Origin: Mangifera indica
Taxonomy: Eukaryota > Streptophyta > Magnoliopsida > Sapindales > Anacardiaceae
Reading direction: 5' to 3'
Assembly (NCBI RefSeq): GCF_011075055.1
Contig: NC_058153.1
Span: 9,362,001 to 9,426,000 of the forward strand
DNA: 64,000 bases
Numbering within the stretch: position 1 is the first letter of the stretch; every line of letters starts with the position of its first letter. Below are positions 11,638 through 22,085 of this stretch, in pieces. Made by a program: the position numbers and the translations under genes. The notes under the pieces are model-generated. The model was not told the DNA's origin and did not search any database. It saw only the letters and a program-made list of their open reading frames with translations.

Positions 11638-14600
11638 TGTAACACCCACTCTAGAAATATTTCCCTCCAAAGGGATATCTCACTTATTAGGCCATTTGAG
11701 CGTGCATTTATTTCAAAAACCCATAAATGATTCTCATAAATTCTTTGAATAAACCATCATTTATAAATCTATAAAAATTGCTAATACATGGATGCATGTT
11801 ATAAACATGTTCACTAGATAAACATGTCAAGAGGATTCCATATAAATGGTCACTTTAATGTTTATGGAATATATCTTATTTGTTAACAAAGGTACATATG
11901 AGTCTTAGACTTGGGATTAGCAAACCGTCTTGTGAAAGATAGATATGGTTCGACACCAACTTAATAAAGTCCAATTTGTGGACTACCAGAGAGGTGATGA
12001 TTAACAATATTGAGATATGTATGAAGACTATAATAGACCATTAAAGGATCTGTCACTCTTAAACATGAGAGTTGATATCTTAGATAGGCTTACTAAATGA
12101 TGACAATAACTAGTTAATAGTCCTTAATAAAAGTCAGTCTATATGTATTGAGGGTTCTTAAGGGAGACATTTAATCTATATCTCAATCTTGAAAGAGATA
12201 TCGTATGATAAAAAAATCAAATTGTATATATAACTAGATCACTAACAAGTTAAAATGTCAAAGGTTAACACTTCATTAATTGAGTGAACATGATTTCTTA
12301 TTAGAAATCATTTTTGGTTTGTGTGTGAATGGATGTTAGGTCAAGAACTCAGCACAAATCTAATCACTACTGACCTAGTAGAAAGCCTATGTGTCACACA
12401 CATAAGGAGTTTATTTTTCACTTTTGCTGTTTTATTATTCATATAAACAGTGTCATACGTGTAAACCCAAACACCACACATGTGCATCACGCTTAGATGA
12501 CTATTGTTCACTATTCAACCTCTGTTTCATTCATGCATCATATGGATATTGAGGTGCAAGCTTAAACTTGGTATAAGAGCGACTTCAATACCTTTCAATG
12601 ATTGGGGAAAACAAATGAGCCACTAGTATAGGTATTTATGTGTATTTGATATCCTATGAGAGAGATCCGAATGGAGCTTTGTAGTATTGTTTGTTTAATC
12701 TTTAAAAATTTTAACTGACGATTTCATTGCCTGAAGACCACAAAGCAAAGATGAAAGTGTATTAAAAGCTAAGTAAGGATATGCAATTGTCGTTCATGGG
12801 CATATAGAATCTTGCACCTTAAAGTTATCATATTCATACAATCCGTGATTTATCCAATTTTTTTTATGTATATACAATTATGGGTAACCCTTATCCAAGG
12901 ATAACACATACCCATGCATGATCCATGCACGATTGTGCATAGGCCTAAATGATCCATTTAGCTTTTATCTTATCCAATTGGATAAATCTTATCCTTTACA
13001 ATTCACATGACATTCAAATACCTCAAGATTATTACACTTTAGTCCCTAGGTGTAATAAATTACACTTTGAACCTGAAGACATCTCGAGACTCAAAACCAT
13101 TTATCCAAATACTAGACGAGAATCATCTTGAAAATTTTCATGCCTCTAGAGTTTGATAAACTTTTATTATGTGTAAGCCATAGGCTTCCCGTTAGGTTTG
13201 TAGTAGACAAATTTTTGTCAAGCTCTTGACCCAATAGTCATCCAAACACAAACTAAAAGTGGCCTTTATCATGTCATCATAGCCACCCAATTAATAGTGT
13301 TAATGATTGACTCTTAATATATCAATAATATGGTTAATCGTATAATTGATTATTTTGTCATAAAATATCTCTTTGAGGCTCATGTACAAATTTACTATCT
13401 CCCTTAGAGAACCCTTGATACATATGGATTGATATTTGTCAACAATTGAACAATATTGGATTGAGCATTAGGTCAATCCCACTATAGCTATAGATTCATA
13501 TGGTCATCATCATTTTTAGTGGGCTTATAAAAAATATCAGGTCTTGTACTCGAAAGTGATAAATCCTTTGTTGATCCACCATATTCTTTGTACATATCTT
13601 AATATGATCAATCACCACCTTTTTTGCAACCTCTCATAACAACTACATTATGTTGGTATCAAACCACATAAATCCTTACATCAGATAGTTCAGTGATCTT
13701 AAGTTTAAAAATCACTAGTACTATCGTTTGCTAAGAAGATTTATTTTATAGATATTAGAACAATCATCCATATAAAATTCTTCTGTTAGATTTGTTTGAT
13801 GGACACATCTAAAACGTGCACTTATGTGTTTCATCAAATTATTAACAAATAGTTTTGATACATGAAATTTGTCATCACCTATCGATAAGGTCATTCAATA
13901 CTATAATAGTTTTAACTATATTATATGTGTCCTTAAGCAAGATAATAGCATAGCTATAGAAATTTTAAGAACTATTAAAGTCATCATGATCAATTGATAT
14001 GCAATAAACCTCTTATAATGGTTCAACCATTCTAAAGGATATTTACCTAAATTGCACATACGATGTAAGATAAATAAATTCATTTTTATTAATTGAAAAT
14101 ATGATTACATCAAAATACACACCAGTGACAATTGGCTCTAAAGTACTATCCTAATATTGCATTCTCATAAAACATGAGCTTTGTATTCTAGAGTACATTT
14201 ACAGACCCAAAAACTTTGATAGCATGGAATTTGATACATGAAAACATTATTTATAAAAATATTGGTGAAATCATTTTCATAAAATCATCTTATTCTAAAA
14301 TTTATAGTTATATCGATCGCACTAGGTTGAGATAGGAATTTGGCACCCTGGTGAAATAAGTAACATAGCTATGTAATCTCATTTCCATACAAACATTTAT
14401 TGGATCACTACATGTACAATTGTGCCCTACTACGAGTGTGTATGAAGAATCTCAAGGTTGTCCCCTCGCATCAACCTTTTTAGAAAACATATCCTTTAAA
14501 AACTTTCATGAGAAAACTAGTTTCATAGGTGTTTTAAAATTGTAAATCATATTAAACAAGTCCCACACATGTACTATGGGAAACTCTAAGCCCACATGTG

Positions 14601-15648
14601 TACTAAGGGATCAAGTCCCACACATATACTATAGGAACTTTAGGTCTACATGTCTACTATAAGATCAAGTCTCACATGGCTTTACACCTTAGGAACTTAG
14701 AAAACATGTAAAATCATTAAATTTGTCTCACGAATAAACTATGATATATTTTGATGAAATCTATGAACATGCTTTCAAGTCCTTTTATAAAACTTTTACT
14801 TAGGGTTACATATTTCTTCCACCCTTCATATAAATTGATCATATCTCATGCTCAATTTCATAAAGTACTTAGACATGTCTTAGTACTACTACTTATCCTT
14901 AATGTCCTTTAGAAACTTCTAGGATAGCTCTTTGAATAGGTGTTTGCCTTAAGACATTTGTTTATTCTTATATCTTGACTAATGGTTGTTCATTACTTTG
15001 GGAATGAGCATTCATTTCCTTCACCATAAATGATTATTGCACACTCTTTTATGATCATTTGCTCCTTTAACACAAAAACGACCGTTCAATATTGAGAATG
15101 GTCGTTCACTACTATCTTATGAAAGTTTTCTTAATTTGCTTTATTATGATCATTTGTCTACCTTGGGGACAATTTTTTTCATTTCCTATCTAAATGATCG
15201 TACTATACTACAACACTAGCATTCATTGCGACCTAGTTTACATGACAAAAATGATCATAGCTATCCTTGGGATGGGGCATTTCATCACAAATTATAAGAA
15301 CTCTAAATGACTAAGGAATAATTGTTATTGCTCTTGAAACGATTGTTTTGTCTCACTTTAATTTAGAATGGCATTTCGAACAATTATCTCACTTTAATAA
15401 GGTGTTCCTCTCTTTTGAAACTATATTTATCTAATAACCTCCACCATGGAACGAGCATTCCTTTGAATTAGTTAACTTAAGGATGATTGTTCATCCCTCT
15501 AGCAATATGCAAGTTATAGCATAGGCATTACACTCTTATGAATGAACATTCCACTCCTTAATTCAACATTTAAAATAATTTTGCAACTTAAACCATACAT
15601 ATATAATAAATGACAAATATACCTTTTAACGTATTTATGAGTGTTACA
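11638..15648. mobile_element. LTR-derived block bounded by TGTAACAC termini
   Basis: The block begins TGTAACACCCACTC and ends GAGTGTTACA, the terminal pattern of many plant gypsy LTRs. It carries no recognisable coding sequence. Inside it, 11800-12350 and the reverse complement of about 13200-13850 are homologous LTR-like segments. The two flanks are copia fragments in opposite orientation, and the adjoining five bases differ (CTTAA left, CCTAG right), so a single clean insertion cannot be shown. It may be a solo gypsy LTR carrying later insertions, or a rearranged composite. Confidence 0.45.
12980..14155 (-). repeat. Diverged LTR fragment related to the copia-5 LTR
   Basis: The segment aligns by eye with the copia-5 LTRs (28100-29075 and 34480-35623). 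Shared landmarks in the same order are a TTATTACACT segment, a CCACCAT...CATATCTTAATATGA block, the GGACACATCTA motif, a (T)TTTTATTAATT...GATTACATCAAA block and the terminal AGTACTATCCTAATA. It is far more diverged than the two copia-5 LTRs are from each other. It is probably an old solo LTR, or the remaining LTR of a related element. Confidence 0.55.
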
Positions 15649-15654
15649 CCTAGG

Positions 15655-16570
15655 CACCCTTTCACAAGCTTTCCATTGAAGTTAAGTAGATTGCTTTAAA
15701 ACTGTCTAAGCTTGTTAAATAAGCTATATTAGGTCTACTTAGAATTAAGTATTGAAGAGCACTTACTATCCTTCTATACAAACTAGGTTGGCCAAATTTG
15801 TCACAATCTTCCTTTAAAAGCCTTGTTCAAGATGCAAAAGATGTAGAAGCAAGGTTTGACATCAATCCTTTTAGCTTTACTAAGAAGAACTTTTACATGC
15901 TTGGACTGGCATAATTGCAAGCCTACAAAATTCCTACTAACTTTAAAGCAAAAAAAATAATGTATCGAACCCAGTACGGTCAAGGAAAATTTAGCGTTGA
16001 GATAATTAACTAGTTCTTCAATCAAAATAGGAGCATTTTCATTAATCACCAACTGACTTTATACAAGGATAGACTAGTATTCGAAACTGAACTAACAAAA
16101 GTCACCAACTAACTAGAGTTGTTTTTAGTTCTTCAATCAAACCAAGCTCTTGAAATTTGTTTAAGGCCATAAAAAGCTTTGTGAAGCTTGCAAATGAATT
16201 TATTATTAGTAGAGTCTACAGTATTAAACCCTTCAAGGTTATACATGTATACTTGCTCTTCTAAGTTTCTATTAAGAAATGCATTATTAACATCTGTTTA
16301 TATAACATCCCAATTATTAAAAAACAACCAGTGTTGGAATAATTCTTATTGTAGTAGCCTTCGCTGTTGGACCAAAAGTCTTTAAATGGTCTTAAGGGGT
16401 TTATTGAAAACTTTTGGCTACTAATCTAGCCTTATATTTTTTTTTTAAATTACCATCCAAGTAATATTTTACTTTGAATACCTATTCACTTCTTACAATA
16501 TTCATGTTGACTATAAGAGACAAAAGAGACCTATTTACTTTAGCCTGCATGGATGCTTCCCCGTCAGGAT
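15655..16570 (-). pseudogene. Copia-2 reverse transcriptase fragment
   Basis: Read leftward, the order is VFKVKYYLDG and KARLVAKSFQ (near 16490-16400), WDVI...TDVNNAFLN (near 16300), KLHKAFYGLKQISRAWFD (near 16185-16130), then the block LNAKFSLTVLGSIHYFF (16000-15950) and QSKHVKVLLSKAKRIDVKP (15930-15860), ending with YRRIVSALQYLILSRPNIAY (near 15780-15720), the start of RNase H. These are consecutive copia RT motifs. The YVDD active-site region between 16110 and 16050 is not recognisable. Stops and frameshifts occur throughout. Gag, protease, integrase and LTRs are absent. Confidence 0.75.
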
Positions 16571-16937
16571 CAACTGTAATGAATGGTTTTTTGTTAGACT
16601 GTCCAAAAAGATTCAGTAGTTTGACAGTTTGGGTAGTATGGTCACCTTATTCGATTCAATCGGTGATATTAAAGGGAAAAAAAATCATCGGAAATCGAAT
16701 TCATGAGATGCGATTAGTATTAACTTCCATGTCTGATTTATTAAACGAAGTACTTATGGCAACCTTATTCGATGAAATTGTTGATATTAAACCATGCTAG
16801 CACATTAACTGTTGGGGAACACCAAGTACATGAGCATGCTAGCACACAGATACAGTGAAAAGGAACCATGGTTATTCTAGAGAAACAATCAGCATTCCAT
16901 CAGAGATGACCAAGAGGCCAATAGCTGATAGTTGATA
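16571..16937. other. Non-coding interval between copia-2 and the aminotransferase fragment
   Basis: No credible gene. A short imperfect repeat (an ACCTTATTCGAT...TGATATTAAA segment) occurs near 16645 and 16762. The plus-strand ORF across 16474-16800 overlaps the copia-2 remnant and has no recognisable domain. Confidence 0.4.
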
Positions 16938-18077
16938 TTAATACTTGTGCTTGGAATGCTTCTGGCAAAAGGATTTCAGTCTCTCTAACCCATCTACCAA
17001 ATACTTTGGATCAGTAGCAAAACTTATTCGAAGCCAGTTTTTCAGTCCCACAATAACCCCTCCGAAAAACAATGAAAAGAAAAAAGGTTTAAAATCAACA
17101 TTTGATGCTCCAAAGTTAAAGATGGAAGTATAATTTGTTTGATTCAATTCACACCTGGAGGACAACGACTGACTTCTCTTTGGCTAGCTTGACACAGAAG
17201 TCCATATCATCATCAATATATTCAAGCATAGAGAAGTCCAACTTCACCTACAAAATTAATAAAACTTAGTTTAACATTAAGCAAAATTCAAATAATTAAT
17301 TTCGCAATGTATTTCATCTGAAGCTGAATTTAATTTTCTCACCGTTGCAAACAGAGAGCCTTTTGGTTTTGTTGGGCAAGTGATACCAGGAATCTCTTTT
17401 ATCTTATCACAAGGAATTTCCACAGCTTCCCTAAGAAGATCAGTACTTTCTGAGAAATAATCACGATTAGTCTTCTCAGGATCTAGTATTTGCGAAAGCG
17501 CTCCCTGTTATACAAACAACATATGAAGTATATATCGAATTAATCATATTATTTAAGGAGAATAAGTACCAAATTAAGGTTTGATTATTAAGCACTCATA
17601 TCAAATTTAGATCAAATATACAAGTAAACGATAGAAAAAAAATGAAAAGTTATTTATACCTGAATGAATGTTACAGGATTCGAGATTATTTTGAGGGAAG
17701 ATTTTATGCACTCAAGAATCTAAGGGAAGAAACAAAAATGAACAAATAACTTATATTATCAATATGAATAGTTGTTTTAAACAAGGAGTTCTATCTAATG
17801 AGCTACCCATATTGAAAATAAAAATAATTAATAAAAGAACCAAAGTGAGAGAATTAACCCTTGATTTTTGAAGGGTGCTGCTGGGATCGCTTGTGGCTAG
17901 CCAAGCAAGTCTCCAACCTGTAACAGACCATCGCTTTGATATTGAACCAAGTGTTATAATTGGGATAGATGATCCAAACACTGCCATGGGCACAAATGGA
18001 GTACTTCCAAAAGCGAGGTGCCCATAGACTTCATCAGCGACCACTAGGAGACCAAGCTCTATTGCTGTTTCTCCTAT
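16938..18077 (-). pseudogene. Tyrosine/nicotianamine-aminotransferase-like gene, C-terminal half only
   Basis: Five exon-like blocks read leftward with GT-AG borders: 18077-17859, 17719-17660, 17504-17343, 17247-17155 and about 17052-16938. The first carries ELGLLVVADEVYGHLAFG and LGSISKRWSVTGWRLAW. The Lys in SISKRW is the position that forms the Schiff base with pyridoxal phosphate in class I/II aminotransferases. Later blocks read CIKSSLKIISNPVTFIQ, then EIPCDKIKEIPGITCPTKPK, then [14 protein letters not shown], and finally IVGLKNWLRISFATDPK with the stop at 16938-16940. Plant relatives move the amino group of tyrosine to 2-oxoglutarate. The N-terminal half (about 200 residues) is not found upstream, where copia DNA begins. 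The first four blocks stay in phase, but joining 17155 to the only nearby acceptor shifts the frame. I infer a truncated pseudogene. Confidence 0.75.
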
Positions 18078-18590
18078 CTGAAATTCAACAAATTCGATTC
18101 TAAGAGGCAATGCCGGCCAATCATATAATAAAGAGCTTGAAGTAGATAGTTTTAGTGTTGCTGATTTATGTTTTACCAAACTCCTCGGCAATGTAATTAA
18201 AATAAATTTTATGCGCTCAAGAATGATTTAAGATTCTCTTTTATTCTGAACTCTCCAAATTTTAACCAAACTGGAGATTTGTTTTTCTTTTCCATTTATT
18301 TTTTAATTAATTATGAATTGCGGCCTTAAATTTACTAAATATATTGAATGAGATAGGATCTTAGTATTCCATGCAACTGGTGGAGTACAAGTCATTGAAT
18401 CTTGAAAGAAATAGCATTTGGTTTCTAGGGCTAGCCATATAATAACAATAAAATTATATGTATATATTTTGTATACACAAAATAGATAAACAAATAATAT
18501 TTTATAATGTGATCGAATGATTTTAAATTAAAAATAAAATAACACTCAATTATATAATGAAATATCATCTTTATACCTTGTAAGCATAAA
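18078..18590. other. Former intron or flank of the aminotransferase, with a dispersed AT-rich repeat
   Basis: No exon of the missing aminotransferase half is visible. A 17-bp stretch TTTTATGCGCTCAAGAAT-like at about 18208 nearly repeats the start of exon block two at 17703 (TTTTATGCACTCAAGAAT). Positions 18430-18560 belong to an AT-rich repeat family also found at 25090-25400 and 62385-62560. Confidence 0.5.
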
Positions 18591-21500
18591 TGAAACTAAT
18601 TCAGGATCACATAAAGCATACCCGATTGCCTTAATCTGACAATTGATGATGATTCGGTGATTCGATGTACTCCTGGAAATGTCCACAACACAATTTGCTT
18701 ATTATCTCTCTACGTTTTTGCAACAATTCTTCCAGAGAATTGATTTGGAAGAGTACTGTAATGCTTTTTTCTGTTTTACTGTAATTATGCTTCTGTTAAC
18801 TTCCCAATGGAAATTACACTCTATTTAAATAAAAGAGGGAGTGGCAGTTATTAAAAAATAACTGTCAAGGGCAATATAGTAATATCGCCTTCCATGGGTT
18901 AACCTTATAACCCTAATGGATCGGGTCAACCCATCATAGGTGGACCGGATCCAATATCTCCCACTCACACATGATGGATGATTCGAATCACAATACTCTT
19001 CTACAGAAATCTTACAGAATAGAGCAATTCATACTAGCAAATGTGTCGTGCGACCTTGCGAGCAACCTGCACTTGGGAGCTAATTTACTATGCATCTGTT
19101 AGGAATAACATAGTCGCTTCAACCCAAAATAAAATAAAGCGTTAGTCTCGCAGCACCCCAGACTTACTCGATAACACTAGCTCTCTTTAATCCCTCATTT
19201 ATTATTATTGTGTTATATTCCTATGTATCCATGATCAAGTCCAATCTCCTGTATGAGTGACATGACCGGCCGGCCAATGGACACACGTAATATATAAGTC
19301 TTCCTCATCTACTTGAAATTCTTAATTTAAACTTAGCTGCTTTTCTAGTCATGTTCCATAGACCGAATCATTCATAGCCATAGGTTCCAAGCTAAGATAA
19401 CAACACTAAGAATAAACATCAAATAATAGTAAAGAGTCAAAGGGTACCATCATGAGGTAATCCTCATAAAGTCTCACACAGTGAAGGAGTAGGGATTCAT
19501 CCTTCCACTACTTCAAGCGATCGTCTTATTCATGCACACATGGTATGAATCATGTGCTACAATGTGTATCTTTTCAAAATGTCATTACCAACATTGTACA
19601 GATCTTAGTTCAGTCGCTGCACTCAGCACCTAACCTGAGTTCTTAATCATCTCTTCAATCTTGCAGATGTCTTTATCTATTAAGAACTCACATCTGACAT
19701 TCACAAGTTATTTGGATGTGGGGAATCCAAATCGGTCATTTTCAAATCTATCAAGTCATGACCTCATCTTGATTAATCATCAAGGCGACATATCAAATAA
19801 TTCATTTCTTGAACAATTCTCATTTTCTAAGTGCGTTCTTCAAGCCGCATCAACCTAAAGAAATATGTCTCATCTTCGCACGCTCTCCTCAGCGTCAAAG
19901 GCGATTGCTCGTGTGAGAGAGCCAATCAAACTTGTGTGACATTATCATCTTGTTAAGATTTCAAAAATAAACAATGTGTATATCCATAAACACCATGAAT
20001 TCAAACACATAAAATAAATTCAAACTCTTTGATGTTCTAACGTTGTGTTACAAGTACAATATATACTCAACAAGTCATCTATCATATTCTACGCAAGCCA
20101 AGAGACTTAACATGTGCAAGGTATACATTTCTTGAGATCGGTTTAGTTAGAGGATCAGCAATCATGTTATGCGTAGAAATATATTGTACAATCACTTCCT
20201 TCTTCGAAATGATGTCTCTGACAAAGTTATATCTGGTGTCGATATGTTTGGTTCTATTATGGAATTTGGGATCCTTTGTGAAAGCTATCGCAGGTTGATT
20301 ATCACAATGCATAACTATAGGACCAACTGATACATCCATTACACCCAAATTCTCAAAAAATCTTTTCAACCAAACAGCTTCTTACACAGCAGCAGAACAT
20401 GCTACAAATTCTGCTTCCATTGTGGATAAGGCTATGCACGTTTGTTTCTTACTGCTCCAAGATATAACGCCATTTTGGAGTAAGAAAGCATAACCTGAAG
20501 TTGATTTGCGTTAGTCCAAGTCACCACCCCAGTCAGCATCCAAATAGCTAACAATACGCAAATCCTTTCCTTGGTAGCATAAACAATAATCCACAGTGCC
20601 TTTCAGATATCTCAATATCCTCTTTACAGCCTTCCAGTGTTCCCTTCTTGGATTCGATTGATATCGACTAACCAATCCGACAGCGAAGTATATATCGAGA
20701 CGAGTACACATCATCGCATACATAAGACTTCCAACCGCATTTAAATAAGGTACTAAAGACATTTCATTTCTTTCGTTTTGAGTCTTTGGACACAAGTCTT
20801 AGCTCAATGAATCGCCTTTTGACACAAGATTATCTACGGGCTTGCAGTTTCCCATATTGAATCGTTCTAGAATCTTTTGGATATAACACTCTTGTGACAG
20901 AGCCAAAAGTCTCTTTGAACGATCCCTTTTGATTTTTATACCTAAAATATAATCTGCTTCACCCATATCCTTCATGTCAAAATTTGCAGATAACCAATTT
21001 TTAATGATCATCACATATTCCAAATCACTCCCAGCTATCAGCACATTATCCACATAAAGAGATAGAATTGTAAATTTGTCATCAGATATTTTCACATAAA
21101 CATAATGATCTTGTTCTAACATCTTAAAATTATAAAACAATATCGCCTTATGAAATTTTAAGTACCATTGTCTCGATGACTGTTTTAGGCCATATATAGA
21201 TTTTTGGAGCTTGCATACTTTGCGCTTTTGGCCTTTTACCACAAAACCTACAGGCTGATCCATGTAGATTTCTTCGTCAAGCTCTCCATTAAGAAAAGTT
21301 GTTTTGACATCCATCTGATGCAATTCTAGATCTAAGTGTACTACTATAGCTAGAATGACACGGATTGAAGTAAACCTCACAACAGGTGAAAAGGTTTCTT
21401 CATAATCTATACCTTCTTGTTGAGTATAGCCTTTTGCCACAAGGCTAGCTTTGTATCTATCTATTGAGCCATCCGCCTTTCATTTAATTTTGAGAATCCA

Positions 21501-22085
21501 TTTATTCCCAATGGGTTTTCGACCCGGTGGTATGTCCACTAGACTCCAAACTTGGTTAAGTTCCATGGATTTCATTTCTTCCTCTAATGTTTCTTGCCAC
21601 TTTTCCTTATTAAGGGATGATAGAGCTTCTTTGATATTTTTAGGCTCATCGTCTTCTGGAGGAGCAGTTATGAAAACTTCATTTTCAATTTCGAAACGTC
21701 TCTTGGGGATTCGAGAACGTTCGCTCCTTCGCAATTAAGGATCTTTGCTCCCACTATCCGAAATAGGTTGGAGCATAACCTTATTACTCCCACTATCTGG
21801 TAGAGACATCGTCTCTCGTGACACAACTAATGGTCGCTGAGACGAACCTTCTCCACATTCCTCTTCCGTTTCATACAGATGAAGACTTTTATCGATATCA
21901 CCCTTTTCAGGAAATTCATTTTCTATGAACGTCACATCTCGAGATTCTATTTTAGTCACTCTTCCTTCAAAGTCCTCTCCTATGAACACGTACCCTTTGG
22001 AGTGCTCAGAGTATCTTATGAAGATACATTTTTTACCTCTTGGACCCAATTTTTCGAATTTATGGAATGTGTCATGGATATATGC
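18590..22085 (-). mobile_element. Copia-3 retrotransposon, 5' truncated
   Basis: Minus-strand copia element holding the integrase C-terminus, RT, RNase H, a long 3' untranslated region (20081-18969), a polypurine tract GTGAGTGGGAGA (complement of 18957-18968), and a 3' LTR that starts TATTGGATCC at 18956. A TATA-like TTTATTTAAATAGAG lies inside the LTR (near 18825). The LTR's outer end near 18590 is approximate. The 5' half, from the LTR to mid-integrase, is missing. The break at about 22085 abuts copia-4 in opposite orientation. Confidence 0.7.
20082..22085 (-). pseudogene. Copia-3 pol pseudogene (integrase C-terminus, RT, RNase H)
   Basis: Read leftward, the order starts with integrase C-terminal GPRGKKCIFIRYSEHSKGYVF (22070-21990), then a linker rich in Asp, Ser and Glu, then ALSSLNKEKWQETLEEEMKS (near 21640). 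RT runs from 21440 with GYTQQEGIDYEETFSPVVRF, QMDVKTTFLNGELDEEIYM and VCKLQKSIYGLKQSSRQW. RNase H follows (YLDADWGGD near 20520, IVMHCDNQPAIAFTKD, KHIDTRYNFVRDII, ADPLTKPIS) to the stop at 20082. The RT active site reads SLYVDNVLIAG, so the second Asp of the YVDD box is Asn. Stops interrupt the frame near 21480, 20797 and 20510. The chain resembles Tnt1/Tork-type copia polyproteins. It is inactive as read. Confidence 0.85.

Noticed and set aside
11638..15648. Calling the whole block a single gypsy solo LTR
   Set aside because: The five flanking bases do not match, the two flanks are copia fragments of opposite orientation, and the interior holds inverted LTR-like segments. It was kept only as a low-confidence composite block.
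18600..18690. Exon-like block on the minus strand with ATTGTCAG acceptor and ACAAG-GTATAA donor, a possible missing aminotransferase exon
   Set aside because: It falls in the copia-3 LTR region and its translation does not resemble the expected NPGNPCG segment of aminotransferases.
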